This document shows positions 1 to 8,723 of a DNA stretch of 64,000 bases, piece by piece. Under the pieces are notes generated by a model, which saw only the letters and a list, made by a program, of their open reading frames with translations, did not search any database and was not told the DNA's origin. How positions within the stretch are numbered: the stretch's first letter is position 1; every line of letters starts with the position of its first letter. The stretch is from Sphingorhabdus sp. M41. Lineage in GTDB: Bacteria; Pseudomonadota; Alphaproteobacteria; Sphingomonadales; Sphingomonadaceae. Position numbers and translations under genes: made by a program. The stretch covers positions 3,188,501-3,252,500 of the forward strand of contig NZ_CP014545.1 in NCBI RefSeq assembly GCF_001586275.1. Direction: 5' to 3'.

Positions 1-701
1 TCAAGCGCCGCGACCTTCTTCTTCAGATCCGCATAGATTGGCGAGTCCGGGCCATCTTCGAAAGGAGCACCGCTGATCACATTTTTTGCGTCGGCGATCA
101 CATAAGGGAAAACCCAGTCCGGCACGATGATCCCGTCATCAGCCCGCTCTGCCGATTGGACCACCAGTGATTCGATTAATGGGCCCGCAGCATCAAGACG
201 GCTGACATAGGCCTCCGCATCCGATTGGCTTGAAACCCGGTGAATATTGATCATGAAGGCCGGGATCTGGCTTTGCGCGCCATTCATCTGGTCAAAAATA
301 TAGCTATTGCGTCGGAACGGGAAAGCGTTGCTGGAGCGCTCGGCTCGCGCCTGAAACAGACGGTAGCTGAGCTGGCTGGCGTCACTCAATTTCCCCTTGT
401 CAAACTCTGCCTCCAGCTGAGCAAGTGCCGCCTGACCGCGTTCATATTGCGCGATTTCAGCGGCGTCGCTCGCATCATCCCACTTGCCGTAATCGGCATC
501 CCTCATGCCGCGATAGGCTTTCGATACCGGCGAGTGGACCAGTTCCTGATCGTCATAATCTTTGAAAAATGCGGACAAATGCGCATTGATGTCCTCCTTC
601 GCCGGAGCAGAAACAGCAACCGTTTGTGCGTGGCTTGCGGATCCGATGGTGACACTGCTCAGAGCCAAGGCGGAGGCGGCGGTCAGCAACAAATATCTCA
701 T
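1..701 (-). CDS. DUF885 family protein, 5' part only (runs off the left edge)
   Basis: The reading frame opens at an ATG at 701 and stays open to the left edge, giving about 233 residues. The protein starts with a hydrophobic segment (MRYLLLTAASALALSSV) ending at an Ala-rich SHA-Q site near residue 27, which reads as a Sec signal peptide for a periplasmic protein. The following helical sequence, including FDQMNGAQSQIPAFMINIH near residue 135, resembles the N-terminal half of DUF885 proteins, a family of secreted, putatively zinc-dependent peptidase-like proteins of about 600 residues. The catalytic part would lie outside the window. The family call is by recognition of sequence style, so the function stays open. 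It is divergent from the FAD oxidoreductase gene that follows. Confidence 0.75.
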   Translation of the reverse strand, partial: MRYLLLTAASALALSSVTIGSASHAQTVAVSAPAKEDINAHLSAFFKDYDDQELVHSPVSKAYRGMRDADYGKWDDASDAAEIAQYERGQAALAQLEAEFDKGKLSDASQLSYRLFQARAERSSNAFPFRRNSYIFDQMNGAQSQIPAFMINIHRVSSQSDAEAYVSRLDAAGPLIESLVVQSAERADDGIIVPDWVFPYVIADAKNVISGAPFEDGPDSPIYADLKKKVAAL

Positions 702-856
702 TCAAAATCTTCCTTATCTGATACGAATTGCACCGGTCCTATCATCCTGTTCGGATTTGCACAATTCTGCCGGGGGGGCTGGCCCTGGGCAGGGCGTGGT
801 GATTTCGACAATTGGCGGTTGCTGCTAGTGTTGTCGGGCGGTAGCTTCGAACCGAT

Positions 857-2464
857 ATGCAAAAACAATCCCCGGACGCGTTGATCATCGGCGGAGGCCA
901 TAACGGTCTGGTCTGCGCTTATTATCTTGCCCGCGCCGGCATGAAAGTCCGGATATTGGAAGCGCGCGACGTGATTGGCGGCGCAGCAGTGACCGAGGAA
1001 TTCCATCCGGGCTTCCGCAACAGCACGGCCAGCTACACGGTCTCGCTCTTGCAACCAAAAATAATTGCCGACATGGGTCTGGTGGAACGCGGCTACCGGG
1101 TGATCGAGCGTCCCAGAAGCAATTTCCTGCCGCTTGGCGATGGGAAATATTTGCTCGTCGGCGGCTCGCTGGAGGCAACGCAAAAGGAGATTGCGCGATT
1201 CTCCCCGGCCGACGCGGCGCGCCTGCCGGAATATTATGAGATGCTGGAATCGGCCGCAGCCATATTGCGCGATCTGGCACTGGAAATCCCGCCCAATGCC
1301 GGGGACGGAGCCCATGCCATGCTGGCGGGCATCAGGACCGCCCGTCGGTTCACCCGTCTTTCGGCGTTGGCACAACATAATATCCTCAAGCTGGTCACGC
1401 TGAGCGCACGCGAAATGCTCGACCAGTGGTTTGAAAGCGCGCCGATCAAGGCGGCATTCGGTTTTGACGCGATTGTCGGCAATTACGCCAGCCCCGATGC
1501 ACCGGGCAGCGCCTATGTCCTGCTCCATCATGTCTTTGGCGAGGTCAATGGCAAGCACGGCCAGTGGGGTCATGTGGTCGGCGGCATGGGCCGGATCACG
1601 CAGCTGATGGCAGACGCCTGCAAAGAAGCGGGTGTCGAGATCAGCCTCGAAACACCGGTGAAAAAGCTGCTGGTCGAGAAAGGAACGGTCGTCGGCATTT
1701 CCACCGTGGACGGCGAACAGATTCACGCACGGAAGATCATCGCCAATGTCGGGCCAAAGCTGCTCTACGAGCAGCTGATTGATCCTTCCGACCTGCCCGC
1801 TGATTTCCGCAGCATGATCGCCGGCTATCAATGCGGCTCCGGCAGCTTCCGGATGAATCTGGCGCTGGGCGGCCTGCCCGATTTCAAAGACCTTTCGGGG
1901 ACCGGGGATCATCTGAAATCCGGGATCATCATGGCGCCCTCGCTCGACTATATGGACCGGGCCTATCAGGACGCGCGTCGATACGGCTGGTCGCGCAAAC
2001 CGGTGGTCGAAATGCTGATCCCCAGTCTTGTCGACGACAGCCTGGCCCCCGCCGGCCAGCATGTCGCAAGCCTGTTCTGCCAGCAATTTGCACCGATATC
2101 GCCAGAGGGCCGCAGCTGGGACGATGAACGCGATGCAGCGGTGGAAGCAATTCTGGACGTTGTCGAAGACCATGCGCCCGGATTTCGCAAGCTGATCTTG
2201 GGACAGATGGCGCTGTCCCCACTCGACCTGGAACGCAAATTCGGTCTGGTCGGCGGCGATATATTTCATGGCCGCATGTCTCTCGACCAGCTTTGGGCAG
2301 CGCGGCCGGTGATGGGTGCCGCCAATTACAAAGGCCCGCTCAAGCATCTCTACATGTGCGGTTCGGGAACCCACCCGGGCGGCGGCGTGACCGGCGCACC
2401 GGGCCACAATGCCGCCAAAGCCCTCTTACGGGACCGCGGTTTTCTCGGTCGATTACTCGGTTGA
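857..2464 (+). CDS. FAD-dependent oxidoreductase, phytoene dehydrogenase / PYROXD2-like
   Basis: This is a 535-residue flavoprotein. The N-terminus has a dinucleotide-binding fold with GGGHNGLVCAYYLA (residues 12-25) followed by the ILEARDVIGGAA strand, typical of FAD binding in the amine oxidase/phytoene desaturase group. The C-terminus carries the matching FAD-contact motif GSGTHPGGGVTGAPGHN near residue 505. Length and both motifs fit the PYROXD2-like branch found widely in bacteria, whose substrate is generally unknown. There is no signal peptide, so it is cytoplasmic. It stands alone on the plus strand and is not part of a carotenoid cluster, so a role as a carotenoid desaturase is not supported. 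Confidence 0.85.
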   Translation: MQKQSPDALIIGGGHNGLVCAYYLARAGMKVRILEARDVIGGAAVTEEFHPGFRNSTASYTVSLLQPKIIADMGLVERGYRVIERPRSNFLPLGDGKYLLVGGSLEATQKEIARFSPADAARLPEYYEMLESAAAILRDLALEIPPNAGDGAHAMLAGIRTARRFTRLSALAQHNILKLVTLSAREMLDQWFESAPIKAAFGFDAIVGNYASPDAPGSAYVLLHHVFGEVNGKHGQWGHVVGGMGRITQLMADACKEAGVEISLETPVKKLLVEKGTVVGISTVDGEQIHARKIIANVGPKLLYEQLIDPSDLPADFRSMIAGYQCGSGSFRMNLALGGLPDFKDLSGTGDHLKSGIIMAPSLDYMDRAYQDARRYGWSRKPVVEMLIPSLVDDSLAPAGQHVASLFCQQFAPISPEGRSWDDERDAAVEAILDVVEDHAPGFRKLILGQMALSPLDLERKFGLVGGDIFHGRMSLDQLWAARPVMGAANYKGPLKHLYMCGSGTHPGGGVTGAPGHNAAKALLRDRGFLGRLLG

Positions 2465-2551
2465 CGCTACGTCAGGCTGACCGAATCAGCTATCTATTGC
2501 GCCCATAGACCGAGAGGGATAGCTTCGGACCATTGGGATGGGAGACTCACT

Positions 2552-4441
2552 ATGCGCAATTCACTAATGGTGGCAGCATGCACGGCTGCTCTTGTATTAT
2601 CGGGCTGCTCGAAAATCGTCGAGGGTGAAGACGGCAACGCAGAGGTTATGAACACCGAATATCCCGAACAGGTTTTCTGGGGCGACACCCATCTCCACAC
2701 CGACAACAGCATCGACGCATTCGGCTTTGGCAACAGGCTGGATGCAGAGAACGCCCTGCGCTTCGCCCGCGGCGAAGAAGTCACGGCTACCAAGGGATCC
2801 AAGGCCAAGCTGTCCCGGCCGCTCGATTTTCTGGTTATTGCCGATCATAGCGACGCAATGGGCGCCACCAAGGCGATTATGGAAGCCCCGCGTATTGCAT
2901 TGCTCACCGATGAATTCCTGCTCCGCTGGCATGACATGATGAACGAGAGTGACGAGGGATCGCTGCGGGTGACCGGAGAGCTTATTGATGGCGCGGCCAA
3001 GGGGACATTGCCGACATCGCTGACCGACCCTGAAGAAACCAAAGAACGCACGGCCAATCTCTGGACCAAACACGGCAAGACCGTGGATCAGTATAATGAG
3101 CCCGGAAAGTTCACCGCCTTCATGGGCTTTGAATATACGCCGATGCCGGATGGTGATAATCTCCACCGGGTTGTGATGTTCCGCGACGGTCCGAAAAAAA
3201 TGGGTGATACTATTCCCTATGGGGCACTGGGGTCGCAGGATCCGGAAAAACTCTGGGGCTATATGGAAGCCTATGAGAAAAAAACCGGCGGCAAGGTGCT
3301 CGCCATTCCGCACAACAGCAATGTCTCCAACGGCCGCATGTTCGCGATGAGCAAATTTGACGGCAGCCCGATTGACGCTGCCTATGTGAAAACCCGCGCG
3401 CTACGTGAACCGATCGTCGAGGTTACCCAGATCAAGGGTGACAGCGAAGCCCATCCGTTCCTTTCGCCCAATGATGAATTTGCCGATTTTGGCGTTGCTG
3501 GCTGGGACAAATGCAATTTGAGTTGCACGAAGGATATGCCACCCGAAAGCTACGGCGGCAGCTATGCCCGCGAAGCGCTGAAACGCGGTCTGGAACTGAC
3601 TCTGGCGATTGGCGCCAATCCGTTCAAATTCGGGATGATCGGTTCGACCGACAGCCATACGTCACTGGCAACGGCGGATGAGAATAATTTCTTCGGCAAA
3701 CACAGCGGCAACGAGGCCAATAACAAGACGCGCGCCCTCGACCCGCAAAATCTTGGCACCCGCGAAGGCCGTTTCGGCTGGCACTATCTGGCGAGCGGCT
3801 ATGCGGCCGTCTGGGCGACCAGCAACACGCGCGAAGCTATATTCGACGCGATGATGCGCCGCGAAGTCTATGCGACGACCGGCCCGCGGATGCAGGTTCG
3901 CTTCTTCGGCGGCTTTGATTTCACCGCCGACGATATCGCTGATCTGGTCAAGACCGGCTATGCCAAGGGCGTTCCGATGGGCGGCGATCTGAGCGGCGGT
4001 GACGGCGAAGCACCGAAATTCCTGATCAGCGCGCTGATGGACCCGGAAAGCGCCAGTCTCGACCGGATCCAGGTGATCAAGGGCTGGGTCGACGCGACCG
4101 GCAAGAGCCAGGAAAAAATCTACAATGTCAGCTGGAGCGATGCAGATGCGCGCAAGCTGGGCGCCAATGGCAAACTGAGCCCTGTGCCCAATACGGTCGA
4201 CCTGGCCAAGGGCACCTGGGACAATGCGACCGGCGCACCGGAACTGGTGACTTTCTGGCAGGACCCCGATTTCGATTCCGACCAGAACGCATTTTATTAT
4301 GTGCGCGTGCTGGAAATCCCGACGCCGACCTGGCCGGTCTATGATGCGCTGAAATTCAGCCTGACCCTGCCCGATTCGGTAATCAAGATTCAGCAGGAAC
4401 GCGCCTATAGCTCGCCGATCTGGTATACGCCGACGGCTTAG
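2552..4441 (+). CDS. DUF3604 domain lipoprotein
   Basis: The protein has 629 residues. It begins with a lipoprotein signal peptide whose lipobox LVLSGC places the modified Cys at about residue 19. The mature part starts with VFWGDTHLHTDNSIDAFGFG, the hallmark opening of DUF3604, a PHP-like metallohydrolase family; the THLHT motif, VIADHSDAMG (about residue 95) and GSTDSHTSLA (about residue 370) look like metal ligands. The likely location is the periplasm or outer membrane, with an unknown substrate. A GGGAG-type ribosome-binding site lies just before the ATG. The next two plus-strand genes are a membrane-anchored PPIase and a HupE protein. This trio looks like a functional neighbourhood, but that is inference. 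Confidence 0.85.
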   Translation: MRNSLMVAACTAALVLSGCSKIVEGEDGNAEVMNTEYPEQVFWGDTHLHTDNSIDAFGFGNRLDAENALRFARGEEVTATKGSKAKLSRPLDFLVIADHSDAMGATKAIMEAPRIALLTDEFLLRWHDMMNESDEGSLRVTGELIDGAAKGTLPTSLTDPEETKERTANLWTKHGKTVDQYNEPGKFTAFMGFEYTPMPDGDNLHRVVMFRDGPKKMGDTIPYGALGSQDPEKLWGYMEAYEKKTGGKVLAIPHNSNVSNGRMFAMSKFDGSPIDAAYVKTRALREPIVEVTQIKGDSEAHPFLSPNDEFADFGVAGWDKCNLSCTKDMPPESYGGSYAREALKRGLELTLAIGANPFKFGMIGSTDSHTSLATADENNFFGKHSGNEANNKTRALDPQNLGTREGRFGWHYLASGYAAVWATSNTREAIFDAMMRREVYATTGPRMQVRFFGGFDFTADDIADLVKTGYAKGVPMGGDLSGGDGEAPKFLISALMDPESASLDRIQVIKGWVDATGKSQEKIYNVSWSDADARKLGANGKLSPVPNTVDLAKGTWDNATGAPELVTFWQDPDFDSDQNAFYYVRVLEIPTPTWPVYDALKFSLTLPDSVIKIQQERAYSSPIWYTPTA

Positions 4442-4532
4442 GCTCGCTAGACCGATCAGCCGGGACCTGTCTGCGGACGGGCCTCGCAATTCTTTGCCTT
4501 ACTGCGGCTGAACTGAATGGGTTACCCAATAT

Positions 4533-5348
4533 ATGTTGCGCAAATTTATTAGAGAACCGCTGGTCCATTTTCTTGGTGGTGCGCTGCTCATCTTTGCTTT
4601 TTTCTGGGCCACCGGCAGCAATCGTGATCCTGCAGAATATGCCATCAGCATCGACGAAACCGATATCGAGCGGCTCAAGACCGGATGGGTCCAGAATTTC
4701 CGCCGCGCGCCGACACAGGCGGAACTCGACGCCCTGATCGATCAGGAGATCGCCGAGGAAATCTATTATCGCGAAGCCTTGCGACTGGGGCTGGACAAGA
4801 ATGATCCGGTGATCCGGCGCAGGCTGTTCACCAAGATGCGCTTCGTCGACGGCGAAGAAAGTGCGATTGCCGAACCAACCGATGCGCTGCTGCAGCAGTG
4901 GATGGACGAAAATCCGGGCAAATATGCCCTGCCCTCGCTCTATGATTTTGAGCAGATCTATCTGGGGCAGATCAGCGCAGCCGACGCACGGGACCGGATC
5001 AACCAGCTGAACGGCGGAGCGCTCCCCTCTGCCTTCGCGCAACCGCTTTCCAGGCCGAGTGCGCTCGCCCGCGCCAGCAGCGCGGAAATCGGCCGCCAGT
5101 TCGGCGACCGCTTTGCCGAACAGCTGGAAAAGCTGGAGCCCGGCACCTGGAGCGGGCCCGTCATCTCCGGATATGGCGCGCATGCGGTCAAGATTTCTGC
5201 CAAGGTTCCGGGCCAGAAGGCGGCTTTGGAAGACGTCCGGCAACGGGTCGTCAATGACTGGCGTGCGGCCCGGCAAGCGGAACAGGAAGAAGAAACGCTC
5301 TCCCGCTATCGGGCGCAATATGAAATCAAGGTGGCTGGCCGGCCATGA
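4533..5348 (+). CDS. Parvulin-type peptidyl-prolyl cis-trans isomerase, membrane-anchored
   Basis: The 271-residue protein has one N-terminal membrane helix (about residues 12-27, HFLGGALLIFAFFW) and then an extracytoplasmic region. Its helical N-part (YAISIDETDIERL... LIDQEIAEEIYYREALRLGL) and C-terminal rotamase-like part (FEQIYLG, LEPGTWSGPVISGYGAHAVKI) match PpiC/SurA-type chaperone isomerases. The rotamase core is short and divergent, so the isomerase activity may be weak or lost. Its stop codon overlaps the HupE start by four bases (ATGA), so the two are almost certainly co-translated. Confidence 0.75.
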   Translation: MLRKFIREPLVHFLGGALLIFAFFWATGSNRDPAEYAISIDETDIERLKTGWVQNFRRAPTQAELDALIDQEIAEEIYYREALRLGLDKNDPVIRRRLFTKMRFVDGEESAIAEPTDALLQQWMDENPGKYALPSLYDFEQIYLGQISAADARDRINQLNGGALPSAFAQPLSRPSALARASSAEIGRQFGDRFAEQLEKLEPGTWSGPVISGYGAHAVKISAKVPGQKAALEDVRQRVVNDWRAARQAEQEEETLSRYRAQYEIKVAGRP

Positions 5349-6334
5349 AGAGCTGGATCGCCGTCCTGTTTATCTGTCTCGGGCTTGCCCTCGGACCGAC
5401 CAGCGCCTGCGCCGACGAACTGCGGCCGGCCTATATCGAGATTACCGAACAGGCACCGGGTCAATGGTCGCTGCTGTGGAAGGCCTCAGCCAATTCGCGC
5501 CTCGGCCATAGCGGCGAAGTCATCATACCCGGCAATTGCAAAGCCGAAGCCGAGCGCCAGCGCGAATTTGCCGGCAGCAATATACTTACCCGCCTCTCGC
5601 TGCGCTGCGAGGGATCACTGCAGGGCCAGACTATCGGCCTAAATGGACTGGAACTGTCGACCACCGATGCGTTGGTTCGCATTGCCCCGCTCGACAGCGC
5701 GATGCAGACACTGCGCCTGACCCCGGATCAACCGGCCGCCACTCTGGCGAAGCCCTCGATAATCTCAAATGTCGCGGCGACCTATACGATCATCGGCGTG
5801 GAACATATCCTGCTCGGCTTCGACCATCTGTTCTTCGTGCTGGCTCTGGTGTTGCTGCTCAAGGGCGGCTGGCTGGTCGCCAAGACCGTCACCGCCTTCA
5901 CGGTCGCGCATAGCATCACCCTGGTCGGAACAACGCTGGGCTGGCTGTCGCTGCCCTCGCAGCCGGTTGAAGCGGTGATTGCGCTGTCGATCATCTTTCT
6001 GGCCGTCGAAGTGGTGAAAGCCAAGCCCGAGGACCGACGCCTGTCGGAACGCTTCCCGTGGATCGTCGCCTTTCTGTTTGGCCTGCTTCACGGCTTCGGC
6101 TTTGCCGGTGCGCTCGCCGAGATCGGCCTGCCGGAAGGCGATGTCCCGCTCGCCTTGCTGACCTTCAATCTCGGCGTAGAAATCGGTCAGTTGGCGATTG
6201 TCGCCGTGGCTCTGGCGGTGCTCTATGCCTTGCGGAAGTTCCGGGTCGAATGGCTGCAGCCGACCAAGACCGCCATGGCCTATGGCATCGGGATCATCTC
6301 TACCTACTGGTTCGTCGAGCGGATGGTCGCCTGA
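5345..6334 (+). CDS. HupE/UreJ-family membrane protein
   Basis: A signal peptide (residues 1-26, ending SACA-DE) is followed by a soluble extracytoplasmic domain of about 115 residues. The C-terminal half has five to six membrane helices containing HILLGFDHLFFVLALVLLL, the HxxxGxDH pattern of HupE/UreJ proteins, and LLHGFGFAGAL. HupE/UreJ relatives are linked to nickel uptake for hydrogenase or urease. No such enzyme is visible here, so a metal-transport role is only a family-level guess. It overlaps the preceding PPIase by four bases and ends at a strong hairpin. Confidence 0.8.
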   Translation: MKSWIAVLFICLGLALGPTSACADELRPAYIEITEQAPGQWSLLWKASANSRLGHSGEVIIPGNCKAEAERQREFAGSNILTRLSLRCEGSLQGQTIGLNGLELSTTDALVRIAPLDSAMQTLRLTPDQPAATLAKPSIISNVAATYTIIGVEHILLGFDHLFFVLALVLLLKGGWLVAKTVTAFTVAHSITLVGTTLGWLSLPSQPVEAVIALSIIFLAVEVVKAKPEDRRLSERFPWIVAFLFGLLHGFGFAGALAEIGLPEGDVPLALLTFNLGVEIGQLAIVAVALAVLYALRKFRVEWLQPTKTAMAYGIGIISTYWFVERMVA

Positions 6335-6345
6335 AAAATATACTT

Positions 6346-6380
6346 CGGGCCCTTGCTTCCGATCTGGAAGCAAGGGCCCG
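6346..6380. terminator. Bidirectional terminator hairpin between convergent genes
   Basis: A perfect 15-base inverted repeat (CGGGCCCTTGCTTCC, loop GATCT, then its complement) lies between the stop of the plus-strand HupE gene and the stop of the minus-strand NmrA-like gene. The position and stem strength fit a shared terminator. Neither side has a clear T-run, so it may act without one or mainly protect the mRNA ends. Confidence 0.65.
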
Positions 6381-6410
6381 ACGATCCATTCCAGAGACAT
6401 ATTACCAGAA

Positions 6411-7343
6411 TTATCCCGCAGGCGGACGATGCGCGTCTTCCGACCAGTCCTGCCGCGCGGCCCATTCTTCCAGCGTCTCGAATTCGACTTCCGGCAGACG
6501 CTGCTGCATGAAATCGGTATCGACTTCAAAGGGCCTTGTGACATTGTTGTTGTTATATTCGTAAAAGGCAGTGATCCCGGCCGCCATGGTTTCGCGATTT
6601 TCCGGCGGCACATCATCACCAAAGGCCTTGACCAGATAGTCGCCGAATTCCTTCGGCGTGCAGGGGTCATATTTGATTTCATGACCGAACACCCGCGACA
6701 GGGTTTCGGCGACTTCAGGCGGTTTCAGACGCTGCGGTCCACCGATGTTGAGCCACGAACCTTCAAAGTCCGGCCGGTCCATGGCCGCAACCATGCATTT
6801 GCCGACATCGTCGAGGCTGATCCAGTTAGCCTGAAGGTCGGCGTTATGCGGATAGACATAGCGTTTTTCGTCGACGATGAACGGCCGCGCCCAGTTGGTC
6901 AGCAGATTGTCCATGAACAATACCGAGCCGAACACGGTTGCCGGCATGCCGGAACGGAAAATCTCGTTCACCGCGATGGTGTTGTTGCCATAGGTGAACG
7001 GGTCACCGGGACGCTCGGGAATCCAGCTCGATGTGTTCCAGACAAAACGCTCGGTACCGGCTTCCTTGGCTGCCGCCGCGACCTTGCCGACCATGGTCGC
7101 CCGATCCTCACGCGCCTGCAGCGGGTGGGTGTAGAAAACCGCGTCCGACCCTTCAAAGGCAGGCACCCAGGTTGACTCGTCGGTGAGGTCAATCTGGCGG
7201 CATTCATCCGCTGCATTGGTGCCTCCCAGATCGGGATGCTCGCTGCGGGACAAGGCGCGGACCTTATGACCCGCGGCTGCCAGTTGCCGTATCTGGGCGA
7301 GGCCTTGCCGACCGGTTGCGCCCACGACTGATACCAATGCCAT
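6411..7343 (-). CDS. NmrA-like NAD(P)-binding protein
   Basis: The ATG at 7343 was chosen because an AGGAGAGAG ribosome-binding site precedes it; this gives 310 residues. The protein opens directly with the Rossmann fingerprint VSVVGATGRQGLAQIRQL, and the body (FVWNTSSWIPERPGD, YVYPHNADLQANWISLDDVG) fits the atypical short-chain NmrA/quinone-reductase-2-like group. These proteins bind NAD(P) and act as reductases or redox sensors. There is no clear YxxxK catalytic pair, so a sensor role is possible. It is downstream of the SDR gene on the same strand, and the two may share a transcript. Confidence 0.8.
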   Translation of the reverse strand: MALVSVVGATGRQGLAQIRQLAAAGHKVRALSRSEHPDLGGTNAADECRQIDLTDESTWVPAFEGSDAVFYTHPLQAREDRATMVGKVAAAAKEAGTERFVWNTSSWIPERPGDPFTYGNNTIAVNEIFRSGMPATVFGSVLFMDNLLTNWARPFIVDEKRYVYPHNADLQANWISLDDVGKCMVAAMDRPDFEGSWLNIGGPQRLKPPEVAETLSRVFGHEIKYDPCTPKEFGDYLVKAFGDDVPPENRETMAAGITAFYEYNNNNVTRPFEVDTDFMQQRLPEVEFETLEEWAARQDWSEDAHRPPAG

Positions 7344-7437
7344 GATTCTCTCTCCTGTTGCATTTGCAGCAACGCTAGAGACGAATATGCAGAGCCCCAA
7401 TGCTCCATTTTATCAGGACAATAATGTTAGGGCCGTG

Positions 7438-8211
7438 TCAGGATGACTGTTTGGTCAGCATCGCCTGCCATCGCTGCATGCCGGATATCCAGCGCTCGGG
7501 ATCGGCCCCCTTCTGTTTGACATAGTCCCCAACCACCGGATGGGGGAGAATGAGGAACCGTTCATCGCCAATCGCTTCCACGCAGACATCCGCCACATGT
7601 TCCGGCGTTACGATCCCGTCCTTGGCTACTGTGGCTGTGTCGACGCCGGCAATCATCGGCGTATCGACGCCTTGCGGACAGAGAACCGACACTTTCAGTC
7701 CTTCGGCACCATGGGTGATCGCCAACCATTCAGCAAAACTGACCGCAGCATGTTTCGTCACCGAATAAGGCGCGGAACCGATTTGCGCGAGCAGTCCGGC
7801 CGCCGACGCGGTGTTGAGCAGATAGCCGCCGCCCCGCGCCAGCATCTTGGGCACCAAAATCCTTGCGGCCTGAATATGAGACAGGACATTGATCTCCCAG
7901 ATATTCTGCCAGTCCGCATCCTCCACTTCGACACCGCCGCTGGTGATGATGCCAGCATTGGAAACAAACAGATCGATCGGACCGATGTCCGATTCAACGG
8001 TTTCGATCAGATTACTGATATCCGCCGCCAGCGACACGTCCGTTTTGATCGCGACGCCGCCGATTTCGTCGGCAACCGCCTGCGCACCGGCGAGATCACG
8101 GTCGGCGCAGATGATTTTCTTTGCGCCTTCGGCTGCGAACCTGCGGGCCATGGCAGCACCGATGCCGCTGGCGCCGCCGGTGATGACGATATTCTTGTCT
8201 TTCAAATCCAT
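7438..8211 (-). CDS. SDR family NAD(P)-dependent oxidoreductase
   Basis: This is a 257-residue classical short-chain dehydrogenase. TGGASGIGAAMARRF (the TGxxxGIG cofactor motif) is at the start, SNAGII (NAG motif) near residue 80, and the catalytic Ser and YSVTKHA (YxxxK) near residues 131-148. The ATG at 8211 places the cofactor strand at the usual distance from the N-terminus. An in-frame GTG at 8244 would add 11 residues and is less likely. The substrate is unknown, and the C-terminal region (FLILPHPVVGDYVKQKG) is like SDRs of unassigned specificity in similar catabolic settings. It is cytoplasmic. Confidence 0.85.
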   Translation of the reverse strand: MDLKDKNIVITGGASGIGAAMARRFAAEGAKKIICADRDLAGAQAVADEIGGVAIKTDVSLAADISNLIETVESDIGPIDLFVSNAGIITSGGVEVEDADWQNIWEINVLSHIQAARILVPKMLARGGGYLLNTASAAGLLAQIGSAPYSVTKHAAVSFAEWLAITHGAEGLKVSVLCPQGVDTPMIAGVDTATVAKDGIVTPEHVADVCVEAIGDERFLILPHPVVGDYVKQKGADPERWISGMQRWQAMLTKQSS

Positions 8212-8337
8212 TTTGATCTTGTCCCGCTTGAATAAATTAATCACTCGCTTAAAGATGCGAACCGACTAGAACAAGAGCAAGATTGCCCGCGGGCCAAAGC
8301 GCTCCCAAAAGTCTAGCCCGGAACCAAGGAGAGAAAT

Positions 8338-8718
8338 ATGTACAGTCACATGATGGTCGGTTCGAACGATATGGACCGCTCAAAAAAATTCTATGATGCG
8401 TTGTTCAAAAGCGTCGGTGGCCCGGAAGCCATGGTCGATCCGAAGGGTCGGCTGATGTATATCCATAATGGCAGCATATTCATGGTTACGCCTCCCATTG
8501 ACGGCAAGGAAGCCACATGTGGCAATGGCATGACCGTCGGATTTGCGATGGAAAATCCCGAGCAGGCCGATGCCTGGCACAAGGCTGGCCTGGAAGCCGG
8601 CGGCACCGCCATTGAAGACCCTCCCGGCGTCAGGGAAAATCCCGGCATGAAACTCTATCTCGCCTATTTGCGCGACCCGGATGGCAACAAGCTCTGCGCC
8701 CTGCACCAGATGGGTTGA
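8338..8718 (+). CDS. VOC family (glyoxalase-fold) protein
   Basis: The 126-residue single-module vicinal-oxygen-chelate protein starts with HMMVGSNDMDRSKKFYDALF and ends with YLAYLRDPDGNKLCALH. These are the paired beta-alpha-beta-beta-beta signatures of the glyoxalase/bleomycin-resistance fold, with a metal-ligand-like His at the start and a Glu/His-like position at the end. The specific reaction cannot be read from the sequence. An AGGAG ribosome-binding site lies eight bases before the ATG. It is the first gene of a tightly packed plus-strand run with the AtuA-like and TIGR03084 genes. Confidence 0.85.
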   Translation: MYSHMMVGSNDMDRSKKFYDALFKSVGGPEAMVDPKGRLMYIHNGSIFMVTPPIDGKEATCGNGMTVGFAMENPEQADAWHKAGLEAGGTAIEDPPGVRENPGMKLYLAYLRDPDGNKLCALHQMG

Positions 8719-8723
8719 AGCAT

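Noticed and set aside
698-2407. 569-codon open frame on the minus strand opposite the FAD oxidoreductase
   Set aside because: It is antisense to a gene with complete family motifs, shows no motifs itself, and long shadows are common in GC-rich codon usage.
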